From positions 186,001 to 250,000 of the forward strand of contig NZ_CP022529.1 in assembly GCF_002237595.1 (NCBI RefSeq): a DNA stretch of 64,000 nucleotides, written 5' to 3'. The notes under the pieces are model-generated. The model saw only the letters and a program-made list of their open reading frames with translations, did no database searches and was not told the DNA's origin. Made by a program: the position numbers and the translations under genes. This DNA is from Labrenzia sp. VG12 (GTDB lineage: Bacteria; Pseudomonadota; Alphaproteobacteria; Rhizobiales; Stappiaceae). This document shows positions 8,113-16,254 of this stretch, piece after piece; within the stretch, counting starts at the first letter, position 1; every line of letters starts with the position of its first letter.

Positions 8113-8132
8113 GAGTGAACGAGTGTTCGCTC
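8113..8132. promoter_or_regulatory. Candidate TetR-type operator
   Basis: GAGTGAAC-GAGT-GTTCGCTC is an 8-bp inverted repeat with one mismatch, of the GAAC...GTTC kind bound by many TetR regulators. It sits in the 326-bp non-coding stretch between the divergent hydrolase (start 7958) and TetR gene (start 8285). I see nothing else defined in that stretch. Confidence 0.5.
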
Positions 8133-8284
8133 TCTACTTGGGGAAGTGTTTTTGAATTGCAAGAGCAGGGCGAACCTGAAATGACCATTCGTGAAACGGG
8201 TCTCTCTTCCCCGCCAATGCCAATCGTCGGTTGGTATTCGTGAAAGAGGGCCTTCAATCGAGTTGCGGAACCTGAAAGAGATTG

Positions 8285-8872
8285 ATGCCGGAAAAAGACC
8301 TGAAACACTCCGTCCGTTCGGAAAAACTCGCTGAGAGACGCGCGCATATCGTGGAAACCGCGGCGGCGCTCTTCATCGAGAAGGGCTTTCACCAAACAGG
8401 CATGCGAGACATCGCCGGCAGGGCCGGCATCAGTCTTGGCAATCTCTACAATCACTTCAAAGGCAAGGGCGACATCATCGTCGCGATCGCGGATGTGGAA
8501 GCGGAGGAACTGGAGCCCCTGTTGCGCCCGCTCGAAGCGGCTGGCAAGGCGGATCCGGACCTGCTTTCGGATTTTGTCGAACGCTATTTTCAGCTGACCT
8601 CGTCTCCTGCCTATGCCGCCCTGAGTGCCGAGATCATCGCGGAACTGTTTCGCAATCCGGTCGTCGCGGTATCCTTCGAGGCGTCGCGCATGCGGTTGAT
8701 CGCAGCAGTCAGCAGCTGCCTGCCGGACGCGCTGGGCGAAGCGGAAGCAGAGCTTGTGATCAGCCTGGTGGAAAGCGCAGGCCTGAACGCGGTCGGAAAG
8801 AAGGGCCAGGACAAGGACATCATGCTCCAGGCGCTGCTTGGCTTCGTGGAGCGGGCCGTGAAGGTTGCCTGA
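8285..8872 (+). CDS. TetR/AcrR family transcriptional regulator
   Basis: A 195-residue TetR-family repressor. The N-terminal helix-turn-helix is textbook: RRAHIVETAAALFIEKGFHQTGMRDIAGRAG followed by ISLGNLYNHFKGKGDI (residues about 18-65). The C-terminal all-helical domain should bind a small ligand and dimerise. ATG at 8285 was preferred over an in-frame TTG one codon earlier. It is divergent from the alpha/beta hydrolase gene with an operator-like palindrome between, so that hydrolase and the regulator itself are the likely targets. It converges on the LacI gene. Confidence 0.93.
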   Translation: MPEKDLKHSVRSEKLAERRAHIVETAAALFIEKGFHQTGMRDIAGRAGISLGNLYNHFKGKGDIIVAIADVEAEELEPLLRPLEAAGKADPDLLSDFVERYFQLTSSPAYAALSAEIIAELFRNPVVAVSFEASRMRLIAAVSSCLPDALGEAEAELVISLVESAGLNAVGKKGQDKDIMLQALLGFVERAVKVA

Positions 8873-8887
8873 AATTGGCGTGGTCGC

Positions 8888-9910
8888 TCAGGTTTTCCTT
8901 GGCAGGTTCGCAGGGGTGATGATCTGAATGTCGCTGGAAGAAGAGGCCGGGGCCGTTCCGAGCCGGTGATAGGCCAGCAGATGGCGAAAGGCTGCGCGCA
9001 TGTCTGCCTTCAGGTCATGGTGCAGCACAAAGGTCAGCCGGCCGTCCTGCAGCAGCTCCAGATTGTCTTCATCAAGATCATGCGCGACATAGACGTCCGG
9101 CGTTACACCTGCCCGATCAAGCGCTCCAAGAACCGCCAGATTTCCGCCGCCCATGGAATAGACACCACTGATTTCAAGCGTGTTTTCCAACTGTTGGGAA
9201 ACTTCGGCCCTTGTCTCCGGATTAAGGCCGCCACCGCCGCTGGCATCCAGGATTGCGAGACCGGGGCGCAGCCGTTGAAGTTCTGCGCGAAACCCGCGAA
9301 AGCGTTCCTCTTCGCCCTGAAAGGCGTGTTGGCTGAGAGTGATCAGCACGGCGCCCGGGCGCGTGCCCAGAAGCTTGTGCATCAGATAGGCGGCTGTCCG
9401 GCCCGCACTTGAATTGTCGAGCCCGGCATAGGCGATCCGCTCCGAGCCCGGACAGTCGGTAAAGATCGTGACGACGGGGATGTTCTTTTGCCGCAGCGCA
9501 GTGATGGCTTCACGGACGGCATCTGTGTTGCGGGCCTTGAGACAGACGCCCTGGCTGCCTCTCTTGCAAATCCGGTTGAAGAGACTTTTCAGATCCGCTT
9601 CTTTCCGTGTCTCGGCAAAGGCAAAGCGGGGCCGGATGGCTGCCGGATGCAGGTCAGGCAAAATGGTCTCGGTGGCCTTCCGGATTTCCCGGCTGAATCG
9701 GTTGGGAGCCTCCACAACGATGTCGAAGAACAGCCGGCGGCCCCTGGCGGAAAGCTGTCCTTCCTGCGCAATCAGTTCCCGGATCGCATCCTGCACCCGC
9801 CGCCGCGTTTGCGGACTGACATTGGGCCGGTCGTTTAGAACACGATCTATGGTCGCCGTGCTCAATCCCGACTGGAGAGCGATCTCCTTGACTGGAAAAC
9901 GATGGGTCAT
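8888..9910 (-). CDS. LacI family transcriptional regulator
   Basis: A 340-residue LacI/GalR repressor. The N-terminal HTH (VKEIALQSGLSTATIDRVLN, residues about 7-26) is followed by a hinge and a periplasmic-binding-protein-like effector domain (residues about 60-330, with IPVVTIFTDCPGSERIAYAG and YMAHDLDE-like strands) for a sugar or sugar-like inducer. It is divergent from the phytanoyl-CoA dioxygenase-like gene across 85 bp that contain a perfect AAACGCGTTT palindrome, the central pattern of LacI operators. Regulation of itself and of that oxygenase gene is the natural inference. Confidence 0.92.
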   Translation of the reverse strand: MTHRFPVKEIALQSGLSTATIDRVLNDRPNVSPQTRRRVQDAIRELIAQEGQLSARGRRLFFDIVVEAPNRFSREIRKATETILPDLHPAAIRPRFAFAETRKEADLKSLFNRICKRGSQGVCLKARNTDAVREAITALRQKNIPVVTIFTDCPGSERIAYAGLDNSSAGRTAAYLMHKLLGTRPGAVLITLSQHAFQGEEERFRGFRAELQRLRPGLAILDASGGGGLNPETRAEVSQQLENTLEISGVYSMGGGNLAVLGALDRAGVTPDVYVAHDLDEDNLELLQDGRLTFVLHHDLKADMRAAFRHLLAYHRLGTAPASSSSDIQIITPANLPRKT

Positions 9911-9945
9911 TTGATGGATTTTTGATGGGTTTTACCGTCAGCGTC

Positions 9946-9955
9946 AAACGCGTTT
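9946..9955. promoter_or_regulatory. Candidate LacI-family operator
   Basis: AAACGCGTTT is a perfect 10-bp palindrome with a central CG, as in LacI-family sites, placed between the divergent LacI gene (start 9910) and dioxygenase gene (start 9996). Two copies of TTTGATGG (9910 and 9921, 11 bp apart) lie next to it. Confidence 0.5.
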
Positions 9956-9995
9956 TTTGCTAGCCTTGAAGACAACACAGCCCGGGAGGACGGCC

Positions 9996-11174
9996 ATGGA
10001 TCAACTTGTTCGTGCAAATGCCTATTTCGATGCTGGCAGCTGCCACATTGACGACTTTGAAAAACTGATTTCGCGGAGTTTGCAGCCCGAGGACGCGCCG
10101 CAAGCCGGACGTATCGTTGCAAACGTGCCTGTCTACAAGGTCGCAGATCTTGGAGACCTTTTGGCGGGAGTAGAAGGGCGCCGTTCATTGATGGCAGAGT
10201 GGGCCTCGGTCCTGAAGGACAAGTCCGGTGTGCTCGTTCTGGAAGGTGCCTATGCCGACACAGGGCCAATCGATCGGGCAAGCGCCGTTTATGAGCAGGT
10301 CATTGCCGAGGAAAAAGCCGGTTCGGCGGGCGGTGCCGATCATTTTGCTGCTGCCGGCGCGAATGATCGTGTCTGGAATTCCCTGCAGAAGCTATGTCTT
10401 CGCGCCCCGGATGTCTTTGCGGACTATTTTGCCAACACCGCCATCGACACGGTCTGCGAAGCCTGGTTGGGTCCGAACTACCAGATGACGGCACAGGTCA
10501 ATCTGGTGCGGCCGGGCGGTCAGGCTCAGCAGGCTCACAGGGACTATCACCTCGGATTTCAGTCCGAAGCGACCTGTGCCCGGTACCCGGCCCATGTCCA
10601 CGACCTGTCGCCGGTCATGACCCTGCAGGGAGCGGTCGCCCATACCGACATGCCGGTTGAAAGCGGTCCAACCAAGCTGCTGCCGTTTTCCCAGATGTAT
10701 CGGCCGGGTTATGCCGCTTATCGCCTCGAGGCTTTCAAGGATCTCTTTGAAGAGCGCTGTGTCCAGTTGCCGCTCGCCAAGGGGGACGCCGTCTTTTTCA
10801 ACCCGGCCCTGTTTCATGCCGCCGGCGCGAATACCAGCAGTGACATCCAGCGCATGGCCAACCTGCTTCAGGTCTCTTCTGCCTTCGGTCGTGCCATGGA
10901 GACGGTCGATCGGCAGAGCATGTGCAAGGCGCTTTATCCGGTTCTTCTGGCACGCGTCGCGAAAGGGGATCTGGGTAGAAGCAGTTTGCTGGCCACCCTT
11001 TCCGCCTGCGCGGAAGGATATTCCTTCCCGACCAATCTCGATCGGGATCCGCCGGTGGGCGGCCTTGCGCCTGAAACACAGAAGCAATTGTTTCTCAGGG
11101 CACTTGAGGAAGGGATGTCGGCAGACGCGTTTGAAACGGCCCTGAACGCTCAACAGGACCGGCGCCGGGCCTGA
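9996..11174 (+). CDS. Phytanoyl-CoA dioxygenase family protein
   Basis: A 392-residue Fe(II)/2-oxoglutarate-dependent oxygenase of the PhyH type. The iron triad is visible as HRD in QQAHRDYHLGF and a distal His in FFNPALFHAAGANTS, with a following Arg (IQRMANLLQ) suited to binding 2-oxoglutarate. The length is on the long side for PhyH proteins. Start: GGGAGGA lies 5 bases before ATG at 9996, while an upstream in-frame codon at 9957 overlaps the operator region. The LacI repressor next to it implies induction by a sugar-like compound, so the substrate may be a carbohydrate derivative rather than a lipid; that is inference. Confidence 0.85.
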   Translation: MDQLVRANAYFDAGSCHIDDFEKLISRSLQPEDAPQAGRIVANVPVYKVADLGDLLAGVEGRRSLMAEWASVLKDKSGVLVLEGAYADTGPIDRASAVYEQVIAEEKAGSAGGADHFAAAGANDRVWNSLQKLCLRAPDVFADYFANTAIDTVCEAWLGPNYQMTAQVNLVRPGGQAQQAHRDYHLGFQSEATCARYPAHVHDLSPVMTLQGAVAHTDMPVESGPTKLLPFSQMYRPGYAAYRLEAFKDLFEERCVQLPLAKGDAVFFNPALFHAAGANTSSDIQRMANLLQVSSAFGRAMETVDRQSMCKALYPVLLARVAKGDLGRSSLLATLSACAEGYSFPTNLDRDPPVGGLAPETQKQLFLRALEEGMSADAFETALNAQQDRRRA

Positions 11175-11188
11175 AAGACTTCGCGGAC

Positions 11189-11932
11189 CTACCGGACCGA
11201 GGCATAGCCGTTGCCGAAGATTTCACGCAGCAACTTGCGTTTCATGGCAGCGGCATAGTCCCGATAGGTGGCGGCGGTCTCGATAAAGGCACCCGGGCCC
11301 CGGATGACATTCGCGCGGTAGTAACGCACAGGCGCCGCGTCCGGCCCGGCAATCACCAGACCGTTGACGGTGACACCTTCAAAATCAAAGGCCTTGTAAG
11401 CGCTTGCCGGTCCGAAGCCGTCATTGTTGATGCCGTCACCGGCCACGTCTATGACTTTGCGGGCACAGGGCTGCGGTGCGGCGCCAAGCTGCACCGCGGC
11501 GTGTCCGAGCGCATAGCCGATGGCGGTTGGAAATTCGGTATAACCGCGCGGTGACCTGCGGATGGTCTCCGCCGCGACCGCAGCACTTTGCAGATCGGTG
11601 AGATGGCTCCAGCCGAGCTGTTGCAGTTGCTGGTAACGGCCACTCCACTCGAAGCTTGTGACCCAGATGCCACCCACGGCCTCGATTGCCTGAACGACAT
11701 CCGGGTCGCGCAATGCGTCTGCAAGCCCGTTCAGCTGCAGCGCATGTTCGCGCGCATCGACACTGGCCGAGCCGTCCATCGCCAGCACCAGCGCCAGCGA
11801 ACAGGCCCGGGCCGGATTGGGCAGAAGAAACAGAAGGGCTGTCACAAGGCAAAGCAACCGTCCGGCCGCAAGGGACCGAAGAAGAAAAGAAGCGCTACGC
11901 TCCGGGCTTTGCATTTGCATACAGAACGTCAT
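11189..11932 (-). CDS. DUF1194 (von Willebrand factor A-like) secreted protein
   Basis: A 247-residue protein with an N-terminal export signal (LCLVTALLFLLPNPARA, residues about 27-43) and a mature DUF1194 domain. ALVLAMDGSASVDAREH shows the DxSxS-type metal-ion-dependent adhesion motif of VWA folds; KVIDVAGDGINNDG is the second conserved strand. DUF1194 proteins are common in alphaproteobacteria, and their role is unknown (probably protein-protein binding in the periplasm). ATG codons at residues 1, 5 and 7 are all possible starts. It converges on the dioxygenase gene and is divergent from the glycosidase cluster. Confidence 0.85.
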   Translation of the reverse strand: MTFCMQMQSPERSASFLLRSLAAGRLLCLVTALLFLLPNPARACSLALVLAMDGSASVDAREHALQLNGLADALRDPDVVQAIEAVGGIWVTSFEWSGRYQQLQQLGWSHLTDLQSAAVAAETIRRSPRGYTEFPTAIGYALGHAAVQLGAAPQPCARKVIDVAGDGINNDGFGPASAYKAFDFEGVTVNGLVIAGPDAAPVRYYRANVIRGPGAFIETAATYRDYAAAMKRKLLREIFGNGYASVR

Positions 11933-12063
11933 GGCCTGATTTTAGGGCCGTTACCCGGCTTGGCAAACTCAGAAGCCGCCTCTGCCGGAAAGTGTCATGT
12001 TGCACTGCAAATTTTTTCCGGTTGACCCTTGAACCTGAACGGACAACTCGGCAGGGTGAGGGC

Positions 12064-13602
12064 ATGTATGCATCACACGGATTCCTGCGGTCGGACATCG
12101 GGGACGTCGATGTCGTTTTCCATGACGGCCTCTATCATCTGTTTCATCTGGTGCTGCCCAATCACGATTTCATAGCCCATGCGGTCAGCACGGACGGCAT
12201 GACCTGGCGCCGGGTCAAGAACGCGCTTTTTGTCGGCGAGCCGGGTGAGTGGGACGACGACATGCTCTGGACCATGCATGTCACGCCGGATCCCGACAGG
12301 CCGGGTGACTGGCGCATGTTCTATACCGGTCTGGCCCGGTCGGAATACGGCCGCGTGCAGCGGGTTGGCCTGGCGCGATCCAGCGATCTTTATCAGTGGG
12401 AACGCTGCAACCACGGCCATTATCCGCTTGAGATTCCGGCGCCCCATTACGAAAGCTCGATTGACGAAGGCCGGAAGTGGGTCAGTTTCCGGGACCCTTT
12501 CTTTTATCAGGATCCGCAGACGGGCGAGCGCTTGCTGCTGAGTGCCGCGCGGGTCAAGGATGGGCCGGTCATCCGCCGCGGATGTGTCGGACTGGCGCGG
12601 GAAACAGCTCCCGACGTGTTTTCCTTCGAAGCGCCGCTGTATCGGCCGGGTCTTTACGACGATGTCGAGGTGCCGAACCTGTTTCAGCTCGACGGACGCT
12701 ACTACCTGATGGGGTCGATCCGCGAGGACACCAAGATCCATTATTGGTATGCCGAAGCGATCGAAGGGCCCTACCAGAATTTCTTCGACAATGTCATCCT
12801 GCCTACGGGCAACTATGCCGGCCGCATCTGCCAGGCCGAAGACCGTCTGTTGCTGTTCAACTTCTTCTCCAAGACCGAACATGTCTACGGTCGCGAAGTG
12901 GTCAAGAAACTTCTGCCGCCACCGAAGGAACTGGCAACAGACAGGGCAGGGCGCCTGAAGCTGAAGTCCAATTCGGGGTTTGACGCTCTGGTCACCGGAC
13001 GCGAAATCGTCACGGCGACCTACCAGGTCAAATATCTCTATGACAACCCGCATGCCAACGCCGTCGACCGTCCCGATGGCCTGCACCTGTCCTGCAAGAG
13101 CGGCTACGAGGCTTTCATCCTGCCGGGGCAGCACGAGGATTTCCGCCTCAGATCCATGTTGATGCTCGAGGGCCTTGGCAAGACCGGACTGGTGTTGCGC
13201 ATGAACGACGAGGGTGATGGCTATTACCTGTCGCTCGACCTGGTGAACGGCATTGCCCAGATCCGCGCCTGGGGCGCCAATCCGACACCCGAATTCGAAC
13301 ATGCTTTCCGTTACGTGCCGCTCCAGGAGGCCCATTTCCGCGGCAGCGACCACGGCCCGTGGCAGATCGAGGTTGTCGCCCACGGCATGTATCTCGAATT
13401 TTCCATCGACGGATATGTCGTCCTGTCGCTGGTCGATGACAGCTTTGCCGAAGGCGGGATCGGGTTTTACACCGAAAGCGCCGCGGTCTGCCTGAAGGAC
13501 CTGCATGTCGAAACGCTCAGCCGCCCCGTCACCGAAGACGCCGTGGAAGCAGTTTATACGGCGACCCGCAGAGCCCCTGACCCGGAGGCGGAAGGCTGGT
13601 GA
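12064..13602 (+). CDS. GH32/GH68/GH43-superfamily five-bladed propeller glycosidase
   Basis: A 512-residue cytoplasmic protein (no signal peptide) with an N-terminal five-bladed beta-propeller and a C-terminal beta-sandwich (about residues 325-500), the GH32 layout. Candidate catalytic residues are Asp in GDVDVVFHDGLYHLFHL, the RDP motif in WVSFRDPFFYQ (transition-state Asp of beta-fructosidases) and Glu in DDVEVPNLFQLDG. The start at 12064 follows AGGGTGAGG. The stop overlaps the GTG start of the phosphatase gene, and a mannosylfructose/sucrose-type synthase follows, so a fructoside such as sucrose or mannosylfructose is the likely substrate. GH43 or GH130-like activity cannot be excluded. 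Confidence 0.8.
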   Translation: MYASHGFLRSDIGDVDVVFHDGLYHLFHLVLPNHDFIAHAVSTDGMTWRRVKNALFVGEPGEWDDDMLWTMHVTPDPDRPGDWRMFYTGLARSEYGRVQRVGLARSSDLYQWERCNHGHYPLEIPAPHYESSIDEGRKWVSFRDPFFYQDPQTGERLLLSAARVKDGPVIRRGCVGLARETAPDVFSFEAPLYRPGLYDDVEVPNLFQLDGRYYLMGSIREDTKIHYWYAEAIEGPYQNFFDNVILPTGNYAGRICQAEDRLLLFNFFSKTEHVYGREVVKKLLPPPKELATDRAGRLKLKSNSGFDALVTGREIVTATYQVKYLYDNPHANAVDRPDGLHLSCKSGYEAFILPGQHEDFRLRSMLMLEGLGKTGLVLRMNDEGDGYYLSLDLVNGIAQIRAWGANPTPEFEHAFRYVPLQEAHFRGSDHGPWQIEVVAHGMYLEFSIDGYVVLSLVDDSFAEGGIGFYTESAAVCLKDLHVETLSRPVTEDAVEAVYTATRRAPDPEAEGW

Positions 13603-14336
13603 GGGAGCCCGGCAGCGAAGACGGGCCATGGCTCCTTGTCAGCGACATCGACGATACGCTGACCGGTGACCGTGCGGCGCTGGATCGACTGTGGCAGAGC
13701 CTGAAAGCCCGGAAGGACCGGTTGCGGCTTGCCCTGAACTCGAGCCGTCCGGCGGTCAGTGTTGATAAGACGCTCGCGGATGACTTCCCCGATGGCTTTC
13801 AGCCCGATGCGGTGATCACCGGTCTAGGAACCGAAATACGCCTGGGGGGATCTCATCTGGAAGGCTGGCAGCAACAGTTTGCCGACTGGCCCGACAAGGA
13901 GGTGCGCAGGATCGTCACGGAACTGGGGTACGCTCCACACGACGATATCTTCCAGACAGGCGGCAAGGCGAGTTTCGCTGTCCCGGGAAAAGACGATGTC
14001 GACCGTGTTCTGGAAAGCCTGCGTAGAGCGGGCATCGACTTCAGGTCGATCTACTCCGGCAGGAGCGACCTCGACATTCTGGCACCGGGCGCTGGCAAGG
14101 ACGTCGCCATGCGCTATCTGGCTGATCAGCTCGGCATTCCGGTTGAACTGACGGTGGCGGCAGGCGATTCCGGCAATGATCTTGCGCTGTTCGAAGCTGC
14201 CGGCAAGGCCATTGCGGTTGGCAATGCGCGGCGCGAACTGCTCTCGAGTCTGCCGAAAGACAAGACCTATCTGGCAAAGGCGCATCACGCCGCCGGAGTT
14301 GAAGAAGGGCTGACTGCACTCGGCATTCTGCCCTAA
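13599..14336 (+). CDS. mfppB: Sucrose-phosphate-phosphatase-like HAD hydrolase (mannosylfructose-phosphate phosphatase candidate)
   Basis: A 245-residue HAD-superfamily phosphatase of the sucrose-6-phosphate phosphatase (S6PP) type. Motif I is VSDIDDTLTGD (nucleophile Asp and acid/base Asp), motif II is NSSRP and motif IV is GDSGNDLALFE; a C2-type cap lies between. The length matches Agrobacterium MfppB (about 248) and short bacterial SPPs. It starts with GTG overlapping the TGA of the glycosidase gene. With the GT4 gene downstream it should dephosphorylate a disaccharide phosphate, making mannosylfructose or sucrose. A 6-bp GC hairpin (14358-14376) sits in the 106-bp gap before the synthase gene. 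Confidence 0.8.
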   Translation: MREPGSEDGPWLLVSDIDDTLTGDRAALDRLWQSLKARKDRLRLALNSSRPAVSVDKTLADDFPDGFQPDAVITGLGTEIRLGGSHLEGWQQQFADWPDKEVRRIVTELGYAPHDDIFQTGGKASFAVPGKDDVDRVLESLRRAGIDFRSIYSGRSDLDILAPGAGKDVAMRYLADQLGIPVELTVAAGDSGNDLALFEAAGKAIAVGNARRELLSSLPKDKTYLAKAHHAAGVEEGLTALGILP

Positions 14337-14442
14337 TTCGCCAAGAGATGACCAAACCCGCCGGCAACGGGCGGGAGACATCGAGCCAAACAAGACTGCC
14401 TGGGAAGACGGAGATCAACGCTCACAGGAAAGGTTGACTGGC

Positions 14443-15738
14443 ATGACCAAACAGAACATCGGATCGCTCTTGATGATCTCGCTGCACGGCTATGTGGCGG
14501 GGTCGCCGGAGCTCGGCAAACCGGACACGGGTGGCCAGGTTGTCTTCGTGCTCGAACTGGCGAAGCGCTTTGCCCGGCTCGGCTATCGGGTCGATGTGCT
14601 GACCCGGCAGTTCGAGGATCAACCCGCAGAAGATGTCATCAACGAGAACCTTCGGGTGGTGCGGATTCCCTTTGGCGGCAAGGCATTCATCCGCAAGGAA
14701 GACATGCATGACTGGTACGGTGACTTCGTGACCAATGCACTTGCCATGATCCGCCATCGCAAGCTGGAATATGATGTCATCAACTCCCACTACTGGGATG
14801 CAGGTGTTGCGGGCCAGAAGATCGCCGAGGAACTGCAGGTTCCCCATATCCACACGCCGCATTCATTGGGCTGGTGGAAACAGCATGACATGGCCGGGGC
14901 GGGGGCCGAGGAAATGGCCGGGTATCGCTTCGAGGAGCGGATACAGAAGGAATTCGTGCTCTATCGCAATTGCGATCACGTCATCGCCACGACAGAGCAG
15001 CAAACAGACCTGATCGTTGAACACTACCAGATGCCGCGGGATCACATCACAATGATCCCGCCGGGCATCGACGAAGGCCGTTTCACGCCGGCGACACCGG
15101 ACAATGTCGCCTCTGCGCGTCGCAAGCACGATTTTCGCGAGACGGACATCTATGTTGTCGGGCGTGCGGCCGAGAACAAGGGGTATGATCTGGTCATTGA
15201 GGCCCTGCCGAGCCTGTTGAAGCTGCAGCCGGATGCGCGGCTGGTGCTTGCTGCCGGGGCGAATTCGCAAAGTGACAAGGCGCTTCTGGCGCAGTGGAAG
15301 CAGGTCGCTGCAGAAAAGGGCGTCTCGGACGCGATCAGCTGGCGTGGCTATGTGGCGGATGAAGATCTGGCAGACTATTACCGCGGTCCGGGGATCTTTG
15401 CGCTGCCATCGCGCTATGAACCCTTCGGCATGACGGCCGTGGAGGCCATGGCCTGCGGCACGCCCACGGTCGTGACCATCCACGGGGGCCTGTTCGAGCA
15501 GATCGAGTTTGGCCGCCATGCCCTGGTTGCCGATCCGAAGCGCCCGGACGAGTTCGCTGCCATGCTGAACATGCCGATGCAATACTCATGGCTGCGTGAG
15601 AAGCTTTCCGTTGAAGGAGCCCGCTTCGCCCGGCGTGTCTTCGGCTGGACGGGGATCGCCCGCCGGACGTTGCAAGTGTTCGAGCACTTCAAGGGCCGCT
15701 ACGATGATCTCAGGACCGATGACATCATGCTGGGGTAG
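14443..15738 (+). CDS. mfpsA: GT4 glycosyltransferase, mannosylfructose-phosphate/sucrose-phosphate synthase type
   Basis: A 431-residue GT-B retaining glycosyltransferase of family GT4. The acceptor-side loop KPDTGGQVVFVLELAKRF is the signature of sucrose-phosphate and mannosylfructose-phosphate synthases; HTPHSLGWWK, a GRAAENKGYDL donor-side loop and the EX7E motif in SRYEPFGMTAVEAMACGTP follow. The ATG at 14443 has AGGAAAGG 9 bases upstream; an in-frame TTG at 14434 touches that site and is rejected. Agrobacterium MfpsA (about 454 aa) uses GDP-mannose and fructose-6-phosphate; sucrose synthesis from UDP-glucose is the alternative. The product would be a compatible solute. Specificity cannot be read from motifs alone. 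Confidence 0.82.
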   Translation: MTKQNIGSLLMISLHGYVAGSPELGKPDTGGQVVFVLELAKRFARLGYRVDVLTRQFEDQPAEDVINENLRVVRIPFGGKAFIRKEDMHDWYGDFVTNALAMIRHRKLEYDVINSHYWDAGVAGQKIAEELQVPHIHTPHSLGWWKQHDMAGAGAEEMAGYRFEERIQKEFVLYRNCDHVIATTEQQTDLIVEHYQMPRDHITMIPPGIDEGRFTPATPDNVASARRKHDFRETDIYVVGRAAENKGYDLVIEALPSLLKLQPDARLVLAAGANSQSDKALLAQWKQVAAEKGVSDAISWRGYVADEDLADYYRGPGIFALPSRYEPFGMTAVEAMACGTPTVVTIHGGLFEQIEFGRHALVADPKRPDEFAAMLNMPMQYSWLREKLSVEGARFARRVFGWTGIARRTLQVFEHFKGRYDDLRTDDIMLG

Positions 15739-15921
15739 AAGACACGGGCGAGCGTTCAGATGTCATTGGGCTCAGGGGAAACCTGTTCTGTCCCGAAACC
15801 GTATTCTTCGACCCGTATGGGGGACCTTCTTCGACAGATCGAAGGGCTGGTTCAGCTTGCGTTCAGGTGGAATTGAATACACCTTGCACAAGACTTCGTG
15901 AGCAGAACCGGAATCACCATC

Positions 15922-16176
15922 GTGAAACAGATTGTCGCCTTTTTCGTATTGATCTTTGCCCTGATCACGCCCGCCCAGGCTGCATGCCTGTCGCAGGGAG
16001 AAGCCCAGCAGGTTGTGGCAAGCGGCAAGGCGGCGACATTTGGCGCCGTGCGCGGCCGCGTCAAGGGGGAGGTCCTCAAGGCTCAACTGTGCCAGCAGGG
16101 AGGCGGTTACGTCTACGTGGTTTCGGTCAAGAATGGTAGCAAGGTGACAACTGTCACAGTCAATGCCAGCAGATAA
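15922..16176 (+). CDS. feuN: Small periplasmic protein, FeuN-like
   Basis: An 84-residue exported protein: signal peptide KQIVAFFVLIFALITPAQA, then a PepSY-like mature domain (LSQGEAQQVVASGKAATFGA ... YVYVVSVKNGSKVTTVTVNA) with two Cys. It sits 78 bp upstream of a FeuP/FeuQ-like pair. In Sinorhizobium meliloti a protein of about this size, FeuN, is encoded in front of feuPQ and restrains the FeuQ sensor from the periplasm; the equivalence here rests on position, size and export, not alignment. GTG at 15922 is the preferred start; another GTG at 15898 would add eight residues. Ribosome sites are weak for both. Confidence 0.65.
   Translation: MKQIVAFFVLIFALITPAQAACLSQGEAQQVVASGKAATFGAVRGRVKGEVLKAQLCQQGGGYVYVVSVKNGSKVTTVTVNASR
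16143..16158. promoter_or_regulatory. CRP-like box inside the 3' end of the FeuN-like gene
   Basis: GGTGA-CAACTG-TCACA, one mismatch from consensus, about 105 bp upstream of the FeuP-like gene. It lies within coding sequence (residues about 74-79), so chance is a strong alternative. Confidence 0.2.
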
Positions 16177-16254
16177 CCTGTAAGGACGTCAGGTACCCGC
16201 TCATCCGTCGGAAGATCTCCGGTTTCAGCCCAGTTCATTGAAAAGTTTGACCTT

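Noticed and set aside
12073..13629. 518-codon antisense frame opposite the glycosidase
   Set aside because: The plus strand carries clear GH motifs; the antisense translation shows none and has no ribosome site.
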